From contig QFNC01000062.1 in NCBI GenBank assembly GCA_003240695.1, positions 1 to 8,475 of the forward strand: a DNA stretch of 8,475 bases, in the 5' to 3' direction. The notes below the pieces were generated by a model, which worked only from the letters and a program-made list of their open reading frames with translations, searched no databases and was not told where the DNA came from. A program made the translations under genes and the position numbers. The DNA comes from Pseudoxanthomonas suwonensis. GTDB lineage: Bacteria; Pseudomonadota; Gammaproteobacteria; Xanthomonadales; Xanthomonadaceae. Shown one piece after another: positions 1 to 6,529 of this stretch (position 1 is the first letter of the stretch; every line of letters begins with the position of its first letter).

Positions 1-242
1 GCAAGTTCGTGCGTTTCCAGCAGCCGACGGAAGTTGAGGATCGTGGTCTCGTCGGGAATGTCGTCCAGCCCGCTGAGGCGGGCGAATCGCCGCAGCACCA
101 CCGTGTCGTACAGCGCCTCTTCCATGGCCGGATCACTGAGCGCGTACCACTGCTGCAGTAAGTGGATGCGCAGCATCGTCGCGACCGCATAGGGCTGCCG
201 GCCGGGACGGCCCATCTTGAGGGTCGGCAGGGATTCGTGTAA
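1..242 (-). pseudogene. IS5-family transposase, N-terminally truncated fragment (runs off left edge)
   Basis: About 80 codons of a DDE transposase, which would catalyse movement of an IS5-type insertion sequence. The readable protein contains GRPGRQPYAVATMLRIHLLQ, then QQWYALSDPAMEEALYD, RRFARLSGLDDIPDETTIL and NFRRLLETHELA. This is the conserved N-terminal DNA-binding region of IS5-group transposases (MLRIH..QQWYALSDPAMEEALY and PDETTILNFRRLLE). The catalytic core would lie beyond position 1. Family members normally carry roughly 40-60 more residues before GRPGRQPY; here the frame runs straight into the broken cusB gene with no start codon or recognisable inverted repeat. The 5' end of the transposase is therefore missing and this is a deletion junction, not a clean insertion. 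The only in-frame Met nearby (complement of 212-214) has no good ribosome binding site. The family call is firm; the exact left limit of homology (about 215-242) is not. Confidence 0.83.
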
Positions 243-258
243 AAACGGGCCGAAAGTG

Positions 259-672
259 CACCCAGCCTTCGAAGCGCGGGGCGATCGCGTACTGCCGGGT
301 CTCGTCGACCTCGACCGTGCCGCTGGTGCGCACGGTAGCGGACAGGGCTCCGCGCTTGACCGCTTCGGTGCGCACGCCCAGCGCCTGCACCTTGTCCGGC
401 GGCAGCACCACCGTGCCCGGTGCCGCCGGCGGTGCGTCGTCGGCATAGACCGGGACGTAGTCCATACCCATCGAATCCTTCTTCGGCACCGGCGACGTGT
501 CCGCCAAGCCCATGGGATTGCGGTAATAGAGCACCTTGCGTTCTGCGGCCGGGCCGTCGATCGACGTGCCCGCGGTCGGGGAGTCGTTCGTGGCGCGGCC
601 GGCAATCCAGCCGACGGCGAGGGCGGCGAGTGCAACGCCGATGGCGAGCGACAGGGTCTGGACACGGGTCAT
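259..672 (-). pseudogene. cusB: CusB-type RND efflux periplasmic adaptor, 3'-truncated
   Basis: Membrane-fusion (adaptor) subunit that would link an inner-membrane RND metal pump (CusA/CzcA) to an outer-membrane TolC-type channel. Only 138 codons remain of a family usually 400-500 residues long. Residues 5-25 form an N-terminal membrane anchor or signal segment. Residues 49-76 form a small metal-binding domain (YYRNPMG..DTSPVPKKDSMGMDYVPVY) typical of CusB proteins, followed by the start of the barrel/lipoyl region (LPPDKVQALGVRTE, SGTVEVDETR, RFEGWV). Homology stops after GWV (259-267); the open frame then runs about 40 codons in a wrong frame through the transposase fragment to a stop near 133. 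The start is well supported: GGAGA lies 6 nt upstream, and the ATG overlaps the stop of the upstream tolC-type gene as ATGA, implying translational coupling. The product lacks its lipoyl, hairpin and C-terminal parts, so it cannot function. Copper/silver specificity is inferred from the domain and neighbours. Confidence 0.87.
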
Positions 673-1884
673 CGGATCTCTCCTTCGATGGCGCGCACGG
701 CGGCGGCGCCCAACAGTTCGTCACGCAGTGCATCGACCCGTGCGAGGTCGGCGCCCTGCCATTCATTGAGTGCTTCCGCGCGCGTTGGTCCACTGCGACC
801 AGGCGGAAGCGCCGCGTTCCTCGACGGCCCGCAGCGTGGCGTCCCTGCGGGCAAGCGCTGCGTCTTCGAGCAGGCGCGATTCGCGTTCGCGCTCGCGGCG
901 GGCACGCTGCTGGAACGGGATCTCGACCTCGAACATCAGCTCGGTGCTCTCGATGCCGTTGCCGAACTGCATCGCACCCACGCCCAGGGTGATGTCGGGA
1001 AAGCGGTTGCGACGCTGCAGTACCACGTTCGTGCGCGCCGCCTCGGCGCGGGCCTGCTGCGAGCGCACCGCGGGATGCGCATCGGCGTCATCCAGTGCCT
1101 CGGCAAGCGAGGCGCTGTGGACGGCGAGGCGCGGCGCCTCGTCGGGAGTCGCCAGCGGTGCATCGGACCGGCGCCCCAGCACCGCGTTCAAGGTGGCGGC
1201 CGCCTCCTGCTTGGTCGCGAGGCGTTCGATCCGCTCGCGCTGGAGGCTGGTCTGCTCGACCTGGGCGCGGATGGCATCCTGCTGCGCCGCGCGACCCAGG
1301 GCGTAGCGCACGCCGGCCATCTCTTCCACCTGGCGGAGCAGGGCGATGCGGCGATCAAGCACGGCCACGGCCTGGTCGGCATGCCAGTAGCGTGCGTAGG
1401 CCGCCTCGGCGTCGGCCAGCAAGTCGCGCGCAGTGGTGAGGCGATCGAGCCCGATCGCGACCGCGTCCTGGTTGGCCGCAGTCCGCATCAGGTCGCGCTT
1501 GCCCCAGAGCGGGAAGCGCTGGCGCAGCGCGTAGTTGACCTCACGCTCGGCACCGACGGTGCGCCAGGGCTTGTCCGGATCGAGGCCGCGAAATCCCACT
1601 GAGGCCATTGGGTCGGGCAGGGCGCCCGCCGGCAGGATCCGCGCTTCGGCAGCCTGGGTTTCCAAGCCCATGGCCCGAAGCTCGGGGTTGTGTTCGAGCA
1701 CCCAGGTCCGGATCGACTCGAGACTGTGTCCCGGGATGGGCTCGGTTGCGGTCACCGGCAGCGCCAGCGCCCACAAGGCGCCGGCGAGCACGCAGGCGAG
1801 CAGGCGCCGCCGCGGTGGCCGCTGGCAGGACAGCGGGTGGCAGTGCAGGCGGCTGGCCTGCCACAGGTAGAACGGAGATGCCAT
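669..1884 (-). pseudogene. CusC/CzcC-type TolC-family outer-membrane factor, frameshifted near 3' end
   Basis: Outer-membrane channel subunit of a tripartite heavy-metal RND efflux system. The first frame (1884 to 763) gives 373 residues: an N-terminal signal region (RRRLLACVLAGALWALAL, residues about 26-43), then the long TolC-type helices (LEHNPELRAMGLETQAAEAR; LPDPMASVGFRG; RQRFPLWGKRDL; an internal repeat with FPDITLGVGAMQFG and VEIPFQQRARRERE). It derails after SQWTNAR into GSTQ and a stop. The expected C-terminus continues in another frame as AEALNEWQGADLARVDALR, ending IEGEIR with its stop at 669-671, which overlaps the cusB ATG. Restoring the frame gives about 405 residues, normal for the family. 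The shift lies in or next to an 8-nt CG tract at 777-784; loss of one CG unit or gain of 1 nt would explain it. The start at 1884 has AAGGA 7 nt upstream. A sequencing error cannot be excluded, but the neighbouring genes are also broken. Confidence 0.85.
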
Positions 1885-1937
1885 ATCAGTGTCCTTGGGC
1901 CGACGCGACGCAGTCGCTCAGCCGGGGCAGGAACACA

Positions 1938-1990
1938 TGCCGTGACGCGCACGGCACGAACGCACAGCACTGCACCGCACAGGCGTGCGG
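1938..1990 (-). promoter_or_regulatory. Two tandem stem-loops in the leader of the tolC-type gene
   Basis: The 125-nt gap between the small secreted-protein gene and the tolC-type gene holds two perfect inverted repeats. Arms 1938-1944 and 1950-1956 (TGCCGTG / CACGGCA, 5-nt loop) form one; arms 1975-1980 and 1985-1990 (CCGCAC / GTGCGG, 4-nt loop) form the other. Neither is followed by a T run on the minus strand, so they are not classical intrinsic terminators. They could stabilise, attenuate or process the transcript between the two genes. Short GC-rich stems arise easily by chance in DNA of this composition, so the functional reading is weak. Confidence 0.3.
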
Positions 1991-2009
1991 CGCAGTCAGC
2001 GTTCGGGCA

Positions 2010-2432
2010 TCAGATCAGCAGGAGGGCCGCGGGATGCGCGGTGGGTCGGTGCCAGGCAGGCGTGGGTGGCGAATCGACCCATGTGGACGTGACGCCCCGC
2101 GCACCATCCCCGATCTCGGCGACTGCGAACCAAGAGAGCCATGCTCCGACAAGGAGCGGGGGAATCGAAGGGATGCGCCCACTGTCCGCCGAGATGTCAC
2201 CCGCGGTGCAGTGCGCGTCGCACAGTGCCTTGCTCGCCGAGGGGAGCTCGGCATCGCAGCCGTGGCCATGTTCGTGCTGGGTGTCGGTGGCGGCAGCGAC
2301 CAGCGCCGCCGGCGTGCCTGGGAGGTCCAGGCACTCGCCATGGCCGGCCAGCGCGAACTGCGACCAGAGCAGCGCCGCCATCGCGAGGAAGACGGTGCGC
2401 TTGAACCAGTTCCGGTGGCGAAGACGGGCCAT
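2010..2432 (-). CDS. Small secreted His/Cys-containing protein of a metal-efflux locus (function unknown)
   Basis: A 140-residue protein that I cannot assign to a named family with confidence. Residues 1-12 are basic (RLRHRNWFKR), followed by a hydrophobic stretch ending AALLWSQFALAG (19-30), which reads as a Sec signal peptide cleaved near residue 29-30. The mature part carries a possible metal-ligand cluster: H53-E-H-G-H57-G-C59, then C71, H74 and C75 in a CDAHC motif, plus C34. A second moderately hydrophobic stretch lies at 88-107, and the C-terminus ends in a proline-rich stretch and ALLLI. Similar short secreted proteins sit at the head of cus/czc-type operons in other proteobacteria and are usually left as hypothetical. 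It lies 125 nt upstream of the tolC-type gene on the same strand, so it was probably the first gene of that operon. The ribosome binding site is weak. The frame is undamaged, unlike its neighbours. Periplasmic metal binding is inference. Confidence 0.7.
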   Translation of the reverse strand: MARLRHRNWFKRTVFLAMAALLWSQFALAGHGECLDLPGTPAALVAAATDTQHEHGHGCDAELPSASKALCDAHCTAGDISADSGRIPSIPPLLVGAWLSWFAVAEIGDGARGVTSTWVDSPPTPAWHRPTAHPAALLLI

Positions 2433-2465
2433 GACTTGAGCTTACCACTACCCGGTCTGACGCAA

Positions 2466-2479
2466 CTGATCCAGATCAA
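2466..2479. promoter_or_regulatory. FNR/ANR-like palindrome upstream of the small secreted protein
   Basis: On the minus strand the sequence is TTGATCTGGATCAG, matching the FNR/ANR consensus TTGATnnnnATCAA at 9 of 10 specified positions. It overlaps the stop codon of the degraded copA copy (2476-2478) and lies 33 nt upstream of the 2432 start codon. A class II activator site centred near -41.5 would place the transcript start almost at the ATG, which is a poor fit. It may be fortuitous. Confidence 0.25.
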
Positions 2480-3175
2480 CTCTTGGCCAGACCGGGAGTC
2501 TGTTCCGGCGCGGTCGCCCTCGGTGTAGCCGGCACCGCGGTCAAACTGGCCAGGCGAAGCGCGTTGGCGACCACTGACACCGAGCTCAAGCTCATCGCAA
2601 GCGCCGCGACCATCGGGCTCAGCAAGATGCCGAATGCGGGGTAGAGCACCCCGGCCGCGACCGGCACCCCCAGCGCGTTGTAGAGGAACGCGAAGGTGAG
2701 GTTCTGCTTCATGTTGGCCACGGTGGCCTGGGAGATCTTCCGGGCGCGCAGGATGCCCCGCAGGTCGCCCTTGACCAGGGTGATCTGGGCACTGGACATC
2801 GCGACGTCGGTGCCTGTGCCCATGGCGCTCCCGACGTCGGCTGCGGCCACCATGCACCTCGTCCAGGCCTAGGTCGGTGGCCAGGGCCTGGGCGGTGGTG
2901 AGCCCGTCGCCGGTCGCTGCGCAGCCCGGCGGCGTGCAGCTCGTAGATGGCGGTCGCGGCCGATGTCTTGATCGGGTCGGCGACAGCGATCAGGCCCGCC
3001 AGTCGACCGTCAACGGCGAGGAACATGGCGCTGGTGCCCTCGCGACGCATCCGTTCGGCCACGTCGACGTGCGCGCCGGGTTGGCGCCCAAGTCGTCCAT
3101 GAGTGCGGTATTGCCCAGCGCAAGCGTGTGACCGGCCACGGTTCCGCAAACCCCCATGCCGCCATCAATCCCCAC
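2476..3175 (-). pseudogene. Degraded second copper P-type ATPase (C-terminal third only)
   Basis: Remnant of a P1B-1 Cu(I) ATPase paralogous to the intact copA at 3734-6106 and matching roughly residues 545-790 of it. Homology starts near GMGVCGTVAGHTLALGNTAL (about 3160) and runs through frameshifts: GNTALMDDLGANPAR in one frame, VAERMRREG...FLAVDG...ADPIKTS in a second (break near 3073, where a 1-nt loss restores alignment length), ATGDGLTTAQALATDLGLDE back in the first frame (break near 2918, about 8 nt lost, removing the equivalent of IVM), and MGTGTDVAMSSAQITLVKGD to the stop in a third. The last break, near 2850, deletes about 35 codons including the GDGINDAPAL hinge motif. The phosphorylation site (DKTGT), CPC motif and all earlier membrane segments are absent. 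The C-terminal part keeps NLTFAFLYNALGVP and MSLSS, so copper specificity of the ancestor is clear. Its tail is about 18 residues longer than that of the intact CopA. A functional product is not possible. Confidence 0.88.
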
Positions 3176-3397
3176 ATCGCGCAGCAACTGGTACCGCCGG
3201 GCGAGCGCAGAATGGGCAGAAAGCTTGGCAGCTGAAGATCGACATCCGCTGTTACGCCTCCCGAGGAATGCCGCTGAGGTTTTCGGCGCGTTTGGACCAA
3301 AGGCAGACCACCAACTTCCGCACGCCTGGCGGCGGGTTCGCCCCCGCGCTGGTCGCAGCACGCTAGGTCGAATGGCCGCAGCCGGTCGACATAGCTC
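3176..3397. other. Unassigned scar between the copA remnant and the EF-hand gene
   Basis: About 220 bp between the upstream limit of copA homology and the EF-hand stop codon. No frame on either strand gives a protein I recognise. An open plus-strand frame here (with DIRCYASRGMPLRFSARLDQ) and a minus-strand frame (with CGSWWSAFGPNAPKTSAAFL) both look like chance GC-rich readings, though either could be a fragment of a mobile-element gene. I see no clear inverted repeat, terminator with a T run, or target-site duplication. Its position suggests foreign or rearranged DNA left when the 5' two-thirds of the second copA was lost. Confidence 0.45.
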
Positions 3398-3667
3398 CTA
3401 CATGCTTTCGTATTCGCTCTTGCTCAGCTTGCCATTCTTGTCTGTATCCATCATGCCGAAGTGTGCGGCCATCGGATGCTTCGCCATCTCTTCCTTCGAC
3501 AGCGAGCCGTCTTTGTTCTTGTCCAGAGCGGCGAAATCCTGCGCTCCGGTGGCCTGCTTGTGAGATTCGTGTGCGGCGCGGTCTTTTGCCGGCGGCTCGG
3601 CGGCTGCCACCGGGGTAACGACGGCCAGTGACAGGAGCAACGCTGACGCCATGGCTGCAATTTTCAT
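3398..3667 (-). CDS. Secreted two-EF-hand protein (copper-locus associated)
   Basis: An 89-residue exported protein. Residues 1-23 are a Sec signal peptide (MKIAAMASALLLSLAVV, cleavage after VAAA). The mature part has a pair of EF-hand loops: D49-K-N-K-D53-G-S-L-S-K-E-E60 and D74-T-D-K-N78-G-K-L-S-K-S-E85. Both keep acidic or oxygen-bearing residues at loop positions 1, 3, 5 and 12 and the central Gly at position 6, so Ca2+ binding is likely. Between them lies a His/Met-containing stretch (MAKHPMAAHFGMMD) that could contact copper; that part is inference. The start is supported by GGAG 8 nt upstream. It lies 66 nt after copA on the same strand with no obvious terminator between, so it is probably co-transcribed with cueR-copA. 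Small EF-hand proteins beside copper ATPases are found in several proteobacteria, but their role is not established. Confidence 0.85.
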   Translation of the reverse strand: MKIAAMASALLLSLAVVTPVAAAEPPAKDRAAHESHKQATGAQDFAALDKNKDGSLSKEEMAKHPMAAHFGMMDTDKNGKLSKSEYESM

Positions 3668-3733
3668 TTGATGAGCTCCAGGGAACGTGATTGTGATGCC
3701 ATGGGCGCGGTTCCCGGCACACCCGCCTGGCAG

Positions 3734-6106
3734 TTATTCGAACCGGGTCTTGCCCAGTCGAAGAGCATTAGCTACCACCGATACTGAACTGAGGCTCATT
3801 GCCAGCGCCGCCACCATCGGGCTGAGCAGCAGGCCAAACACCGGATACAGCACGCCCGCGGCGATCGGGACGCCGAGTGCGTTGTAGAGGAATGCGAAGG
3901 TCAGGTTCTGCTTCATGTTCGCCACGGTGGCACTGGACAGCTTGCGCGCGCGCACGATGCCGCGCAGGTCGCCCTTGACCAAGGTCACCTGCGCGCTCGA
4001 CATGGCGACGTCCGTGCCGGTCCCCATGGCGATGCCGATGTCGGCGCCGGCCAGTGCCGGGGCGTCGTTGATGCCGTCGCCGGCCATCGCGACCCTGTGG
4101 CCTTCGGCCTGCAGCCGCTGCACGAGGTCGATCTTGTCCTTCGGCCGCACCTCGCCGTGCACCTCGTCGATGCCCAGTTCGCGCGCGACGGCATTTGCGG
4201 TGGCCACGCCGTCGCCGGTGGCCATCACGATGCGCAGGCCGTCAGCCTGCAGGGCCCGGATGGCTTCGCGCGAGGAGGCCTTGATCGGGTCGGCCACGGC
4301 GATGAGTCCGGCCAGGGCCCCGTCGACCGCGAGGTACATGACGCTCGCGCCTTCGTGACGCAGCGTCTCGGCCTGCGCCTGCAGCAAGGCTGGGTCGACG
4401 CCCTGTTCCCGCATCAGCTGTGTGTTGCCGATCGCCAGCGTGAGCGCCCCTACCGTGCCGCGCACGCCGATGCCGGTGGACGATTCGAAGTCCTGCGGCG
4501 TCTCCAACGCCAGGCCGCGACGACGCGCCTCGGCGACGATGGCATCGGCCAGCGGGTGTTCGCTGCCCTGGTCCAGGCTGGCAGCCAGGCGCAGCACCTC
4601 GTCCTCCGTAAAACCATTCGCCGCAATCGTCTCCCGGAACGCGGGCCTGCCTTCGGTGAGCGTGCCGGTCTTGTCGACGATGAGCGTGTCGATGCGGCGG
4701 AAGTTCTCGATCGCCTCGGCATCGCGGAACAGCACGCCGCCCTGCGCGGCGCGGCCGGTGGCCACCATGATCGACATTGGCGTCGCCAGGCCCAGCGCGC
4801 AGGGGCAGGCGATGATCAGCACCGACACCGCGTTGAGCACGGCGTAGGTCCACGACGGCTCCGGGCCGAAGAATCCCCAGACCAGCAGCGTGGCGACCGC
4901 GATCGCCAGCACCGCGAGCACGAACCAGAAGGCGACCTTGTCGGCCATGCGCTGCATCGGCGCACGCGAGCGCTGCGCCTGCGCCACCAGTTGCACGATT
5001 TGCGACAGCACGGTTTCCGAACCGACCTTCTGGGCCTGGATCACCAGGCTGCCCGTGGCGTTCATGGTGGCGCCGATGACCCTGTCGCCGGCCGCCTTCT
5101 CGACCGGGATCGGTTCGCCGGTCAGCATCGACTCGTCGATGTTGGATCGGCCTTCCAGCACCTTGCCGTCGACGGGGACCTTCTCGCCGGGGCGCACACG
5201 CAGGCGGTCGCCGACATGGACGTGGCTCAGCTCGATGTCCTCCTCGGTGCCGTCGTCGCGCAGGCGGCGAGCGGTCTTCGGTGCGAGGCCCAGCAGCGAC
5301 TTGATCGCGGCGGAGGTCTGCGAGCGTGCGCGCAGCTCCAGCAACTGCCCGAGCAGGGTGAGCGAGACGATCACCGCGGCGGCTTCGAAGTACACGCCCA
5401 CGCGGCTGTGCTCGCGGAACGAGTCCGGGAACAGGCCGGGGGCCACGGTCGCCACCACGCTGTAGCCGAAGGCAGCCGCTACGCCGATCCCGATCAGCGT
5501 CCACATGTTCGGGCTGCGGTTGCGGATCGACTGGACGCAGCGAACGAAGAACGGCCAGCCGGCCCAGAGCACCACTGGCGCGGTGAGCACCAGCTCGAGC
5601 CAGGTCCGCACATCGGTCGGCAGCCAGGCGAACCGGTGACCGACCATGGCCAGTACCAGCACGACCAGCGTCAGCGGCAGCGTCCACCAGAAGCGGCGGC
5701 TGAAGTCGACGAGCTCCGGGTTCTCTTCGTCGTCAAGCCCGGGCATCTCCGGCTCCAGTGCCATGCCGCAGATCGGGCAGGTGCCGGGATGATCCTGGCG
5801 GATCTCGGGATGCATCGGGCAGATGTACATGGCGCCCGGAACCGCAGGCGCAGGCTCGGCCGAAGTCGGAGCGAGGTACTTGCCGGGGGCCGCGACGAAC
5901 TTCGTGCGGCAGCCCCCCGAGCAGAAGTGGTATGTCGTGCCGGCATGTTCGGCGTGGTGGGGCGAGGACTTCGGATCGACGTTCATGCCGCAGACCGGAT
6001 CCGTCACCATTCCGGGCGGCGCGGTTTGCTGGCCGCCTTCAGGCGCGTGCGCGGCAGTGTTGCCGCCATGTCCGTGGGCCTGCTGGTGGGACTCGTGCGT
6101 GTTCAT
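3734..6106 (-). CDS. copA: Copper-exporting P1B-1-type ATPase with N-terminal YHS and heavy-metal-binding domains
   Basis: ATP-driven pump moving Cu(I) from cytoplasm to periplasm; 790 residues, complete. Order: His-rich start (residues 3-20); YHS domain about 34-78 with DPVCGM (36-41) and FCSGGC (61-66); heavy-metal-binding domain 94-117 (YICPMHPEI..CPICGMALEP); then the ATPase core with TGEP (329-332), CPC (434-436) in the transmembrane metal site, DKTGT with the phosphorylated Asp478, HP (517-518), TGDG (630-633) and GDGIND (676-681). The final two membrane segments carry N734-x6-YN-x4-P and M770-x2-SS-x5-N, the Cu(I)-specific P1B-1 signatures. There is no classical GMxCxxC HMA domain; the YHS and CPMHP modules probably replace it. 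The start overlaps the regulator stop as ATGA, with AAGGA 6 nt upstream, so the two genes are translationally coupled and expressed from the MerR-type promoter. All catalytic residues are present. Confidence 0.97.
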   Translation of the reverse strand: MNTHESHQQAHGHGGNTAAHAPEGGQQTAPPGMVTDPVCGMNVDPKSSPHHAEHAGTTYHFCSGGCRTKFVAAPGKYLAPTSAEPAPAVPGAMYICPMHPEIRQDHPGTCPICGMALEPEMPGLDDEENPELVDFSRRFWWTLPLTLVVLVLAMVGHRFAWLPTDVRTWLELVLTAPVVLWAGWPFFVRCVQSIRNRSPNMWTLIGIGVAAAFGYSVVATVAPGLFPDSFREHSRVGVYFEAAAVIVSLTLLGQLLELRARSQTSAAIKSLLGLAPKTARRLRDDGTEEDIELSHVHVGDRLRVRPGEKVPVDGKVLEGRSNIDESMLTGEPIPVEKAAGDRVIGATMNATGSLVIQAQKVGSETVLSQIVQLVAQAQRSRAPMQRMADKVAFWFVLAVLAIAVATLLVWGFFGPEPSWTYAVLNAVSVLIIACPCALGLATPMSIMVATGRAAQGGVLFRDAEAIENFRRIDTLIVDKTGTLTEGRPAFRETIAANGFTEDEVLRLAASLDQGSEHPLADAIVAEARRRGLALETPQDFESSTGIGVRGTVGALTLAIGNTQLMREQGVDPALLQAQAETLRHEGASVMYLAVDGALAGLIAVADPIKASSREAIRALQADGLRIVMATGDGVATANAVARELGIDEVHGEVRPKDKIDLVQRLQAEGHRVAMAGDGINDAPALAGADIGIAMGTGTDVAMSSAQVTLVKGDLRGIVRARKLSSATVANMKQNLTFAFLYNALGVPIAAGVLYPVFGLLLSPMVAALAMSLSSVSVVANALRLGKTRFE

Positions 6107-6501
6107 GCGTCTTCCTTCAACAAGGCGCCCAGGATCGGGCAGTTCTCGACACCGCCATGCCCAGGGCAGGCGGTGACGAGTTGGCGCAACCCATCGCGGA
6201 TGCGGGTGAGTTCGTCCAGCTTGCGCTCGACGTCGGCGAGGCGTGCCGCCGCCGACCCACGCACCCCCGCCATGTCCTCACCCGACCGCCCGGAGAGCTG
6301 CAGCAGCTCGCTGATCTCGCGCAGCGTGAAGCCGAGCGCCTTGGCGCGACGCACGAAATGCAGGCGCGCCACGTCGGCGTCGCCGTAGGATCGATATCCC
6401 GAATTGCGACGGGCAGGGGCGGGCAGGATGCCGTGGCTCTCGTAGTAGCGGATCGTGTCGATGGGCACGTGTGTCCGCTTGGCGAGTTGACCTATCTGCA
6501 T
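6103..6501 (-). CDS. cueR: MerR-family copper/heavy-metal-responsive regulator (CueR/ZntR-like)
   Basis: A 132-residue metal-sensing transcription activator. Residues 1-70 are the MerR winged helix (MQIGQLAKRT, TIRYYESHGIL, NSGYRSYGDADVARL, RAKALGFTLREISELL); 80-108 form the dimerisation helix; the metal loop has C112-P-G-H-G-G-V-E-N-C121-P. CueR has two such cysteines with seven residues between them; this loop has eight, closer in length to ZntR. The residue aligned with CueR Ser77 (Cys in Zn/Cd/Pb sensors) is Met77. Lack of the third Cys, plus copA directly downstream, favours Cu(I), but the metal is inferred. The start at 6501 fits the family N-terminus and has GGAG 8 nt upstream; the frame stays open further upstream into the promoter, which I reject as coding. 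Unlike E. coli, where cueR and copA are apart, here they overlap, so the regulator probably activates its own operon. Confidence 0.9.
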   Translation of the reverse strand: MQIGQLAKRTHVPIDTIRYYESHGILPAPARRNSGYRSYGDADVARLHFVRRAKALGFTLREISELLQLSGRSGEDMAGVRGSAAARLADVERKLDELTRIRDGLRQLVTACPGHGGVENCPILGALLKEDA

Positions 6502-6529
6502 GGTGGGCGCTCCGCTAGACCAGATTCCG

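Noticed and set aside
133..258. Continuation of the cusB frame beyond GWV as a novel C-terminus
   Set aside because: These codons are an out-of-frame reading of the transposase fragment, not protein evolved as part of CusB.
217..1602. 461-codon open plus-strand frame
   Set aside because: It is antisense to the cusB and tolC-type genes, has no recognisable domain, and starts inside the IS/cusB junction.
3176..3397. Tn3-family terminal repeat near 3357-3366 (GCACGCTAG)
   Set aside because: The match to Tn3-type ends is limited to about eight bases, with no partner repeat and no GGGG terminus.
2476..6106. Recent tandem duplication of copA
   Set aside because: By eye the aligned C-terminal DNA differs at roughly one base in five and the tails differ in length, so the copies diverged long ago or came from different sources.
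4097..6388. 763-codon open plus-strand frame
   Set aside because: It is antisense to copA and cueR, whose motifs are unambiguous. Its composition (Arg, Ala, His and Gly rich) is typical of a shadow of GC-rich coding DNA.
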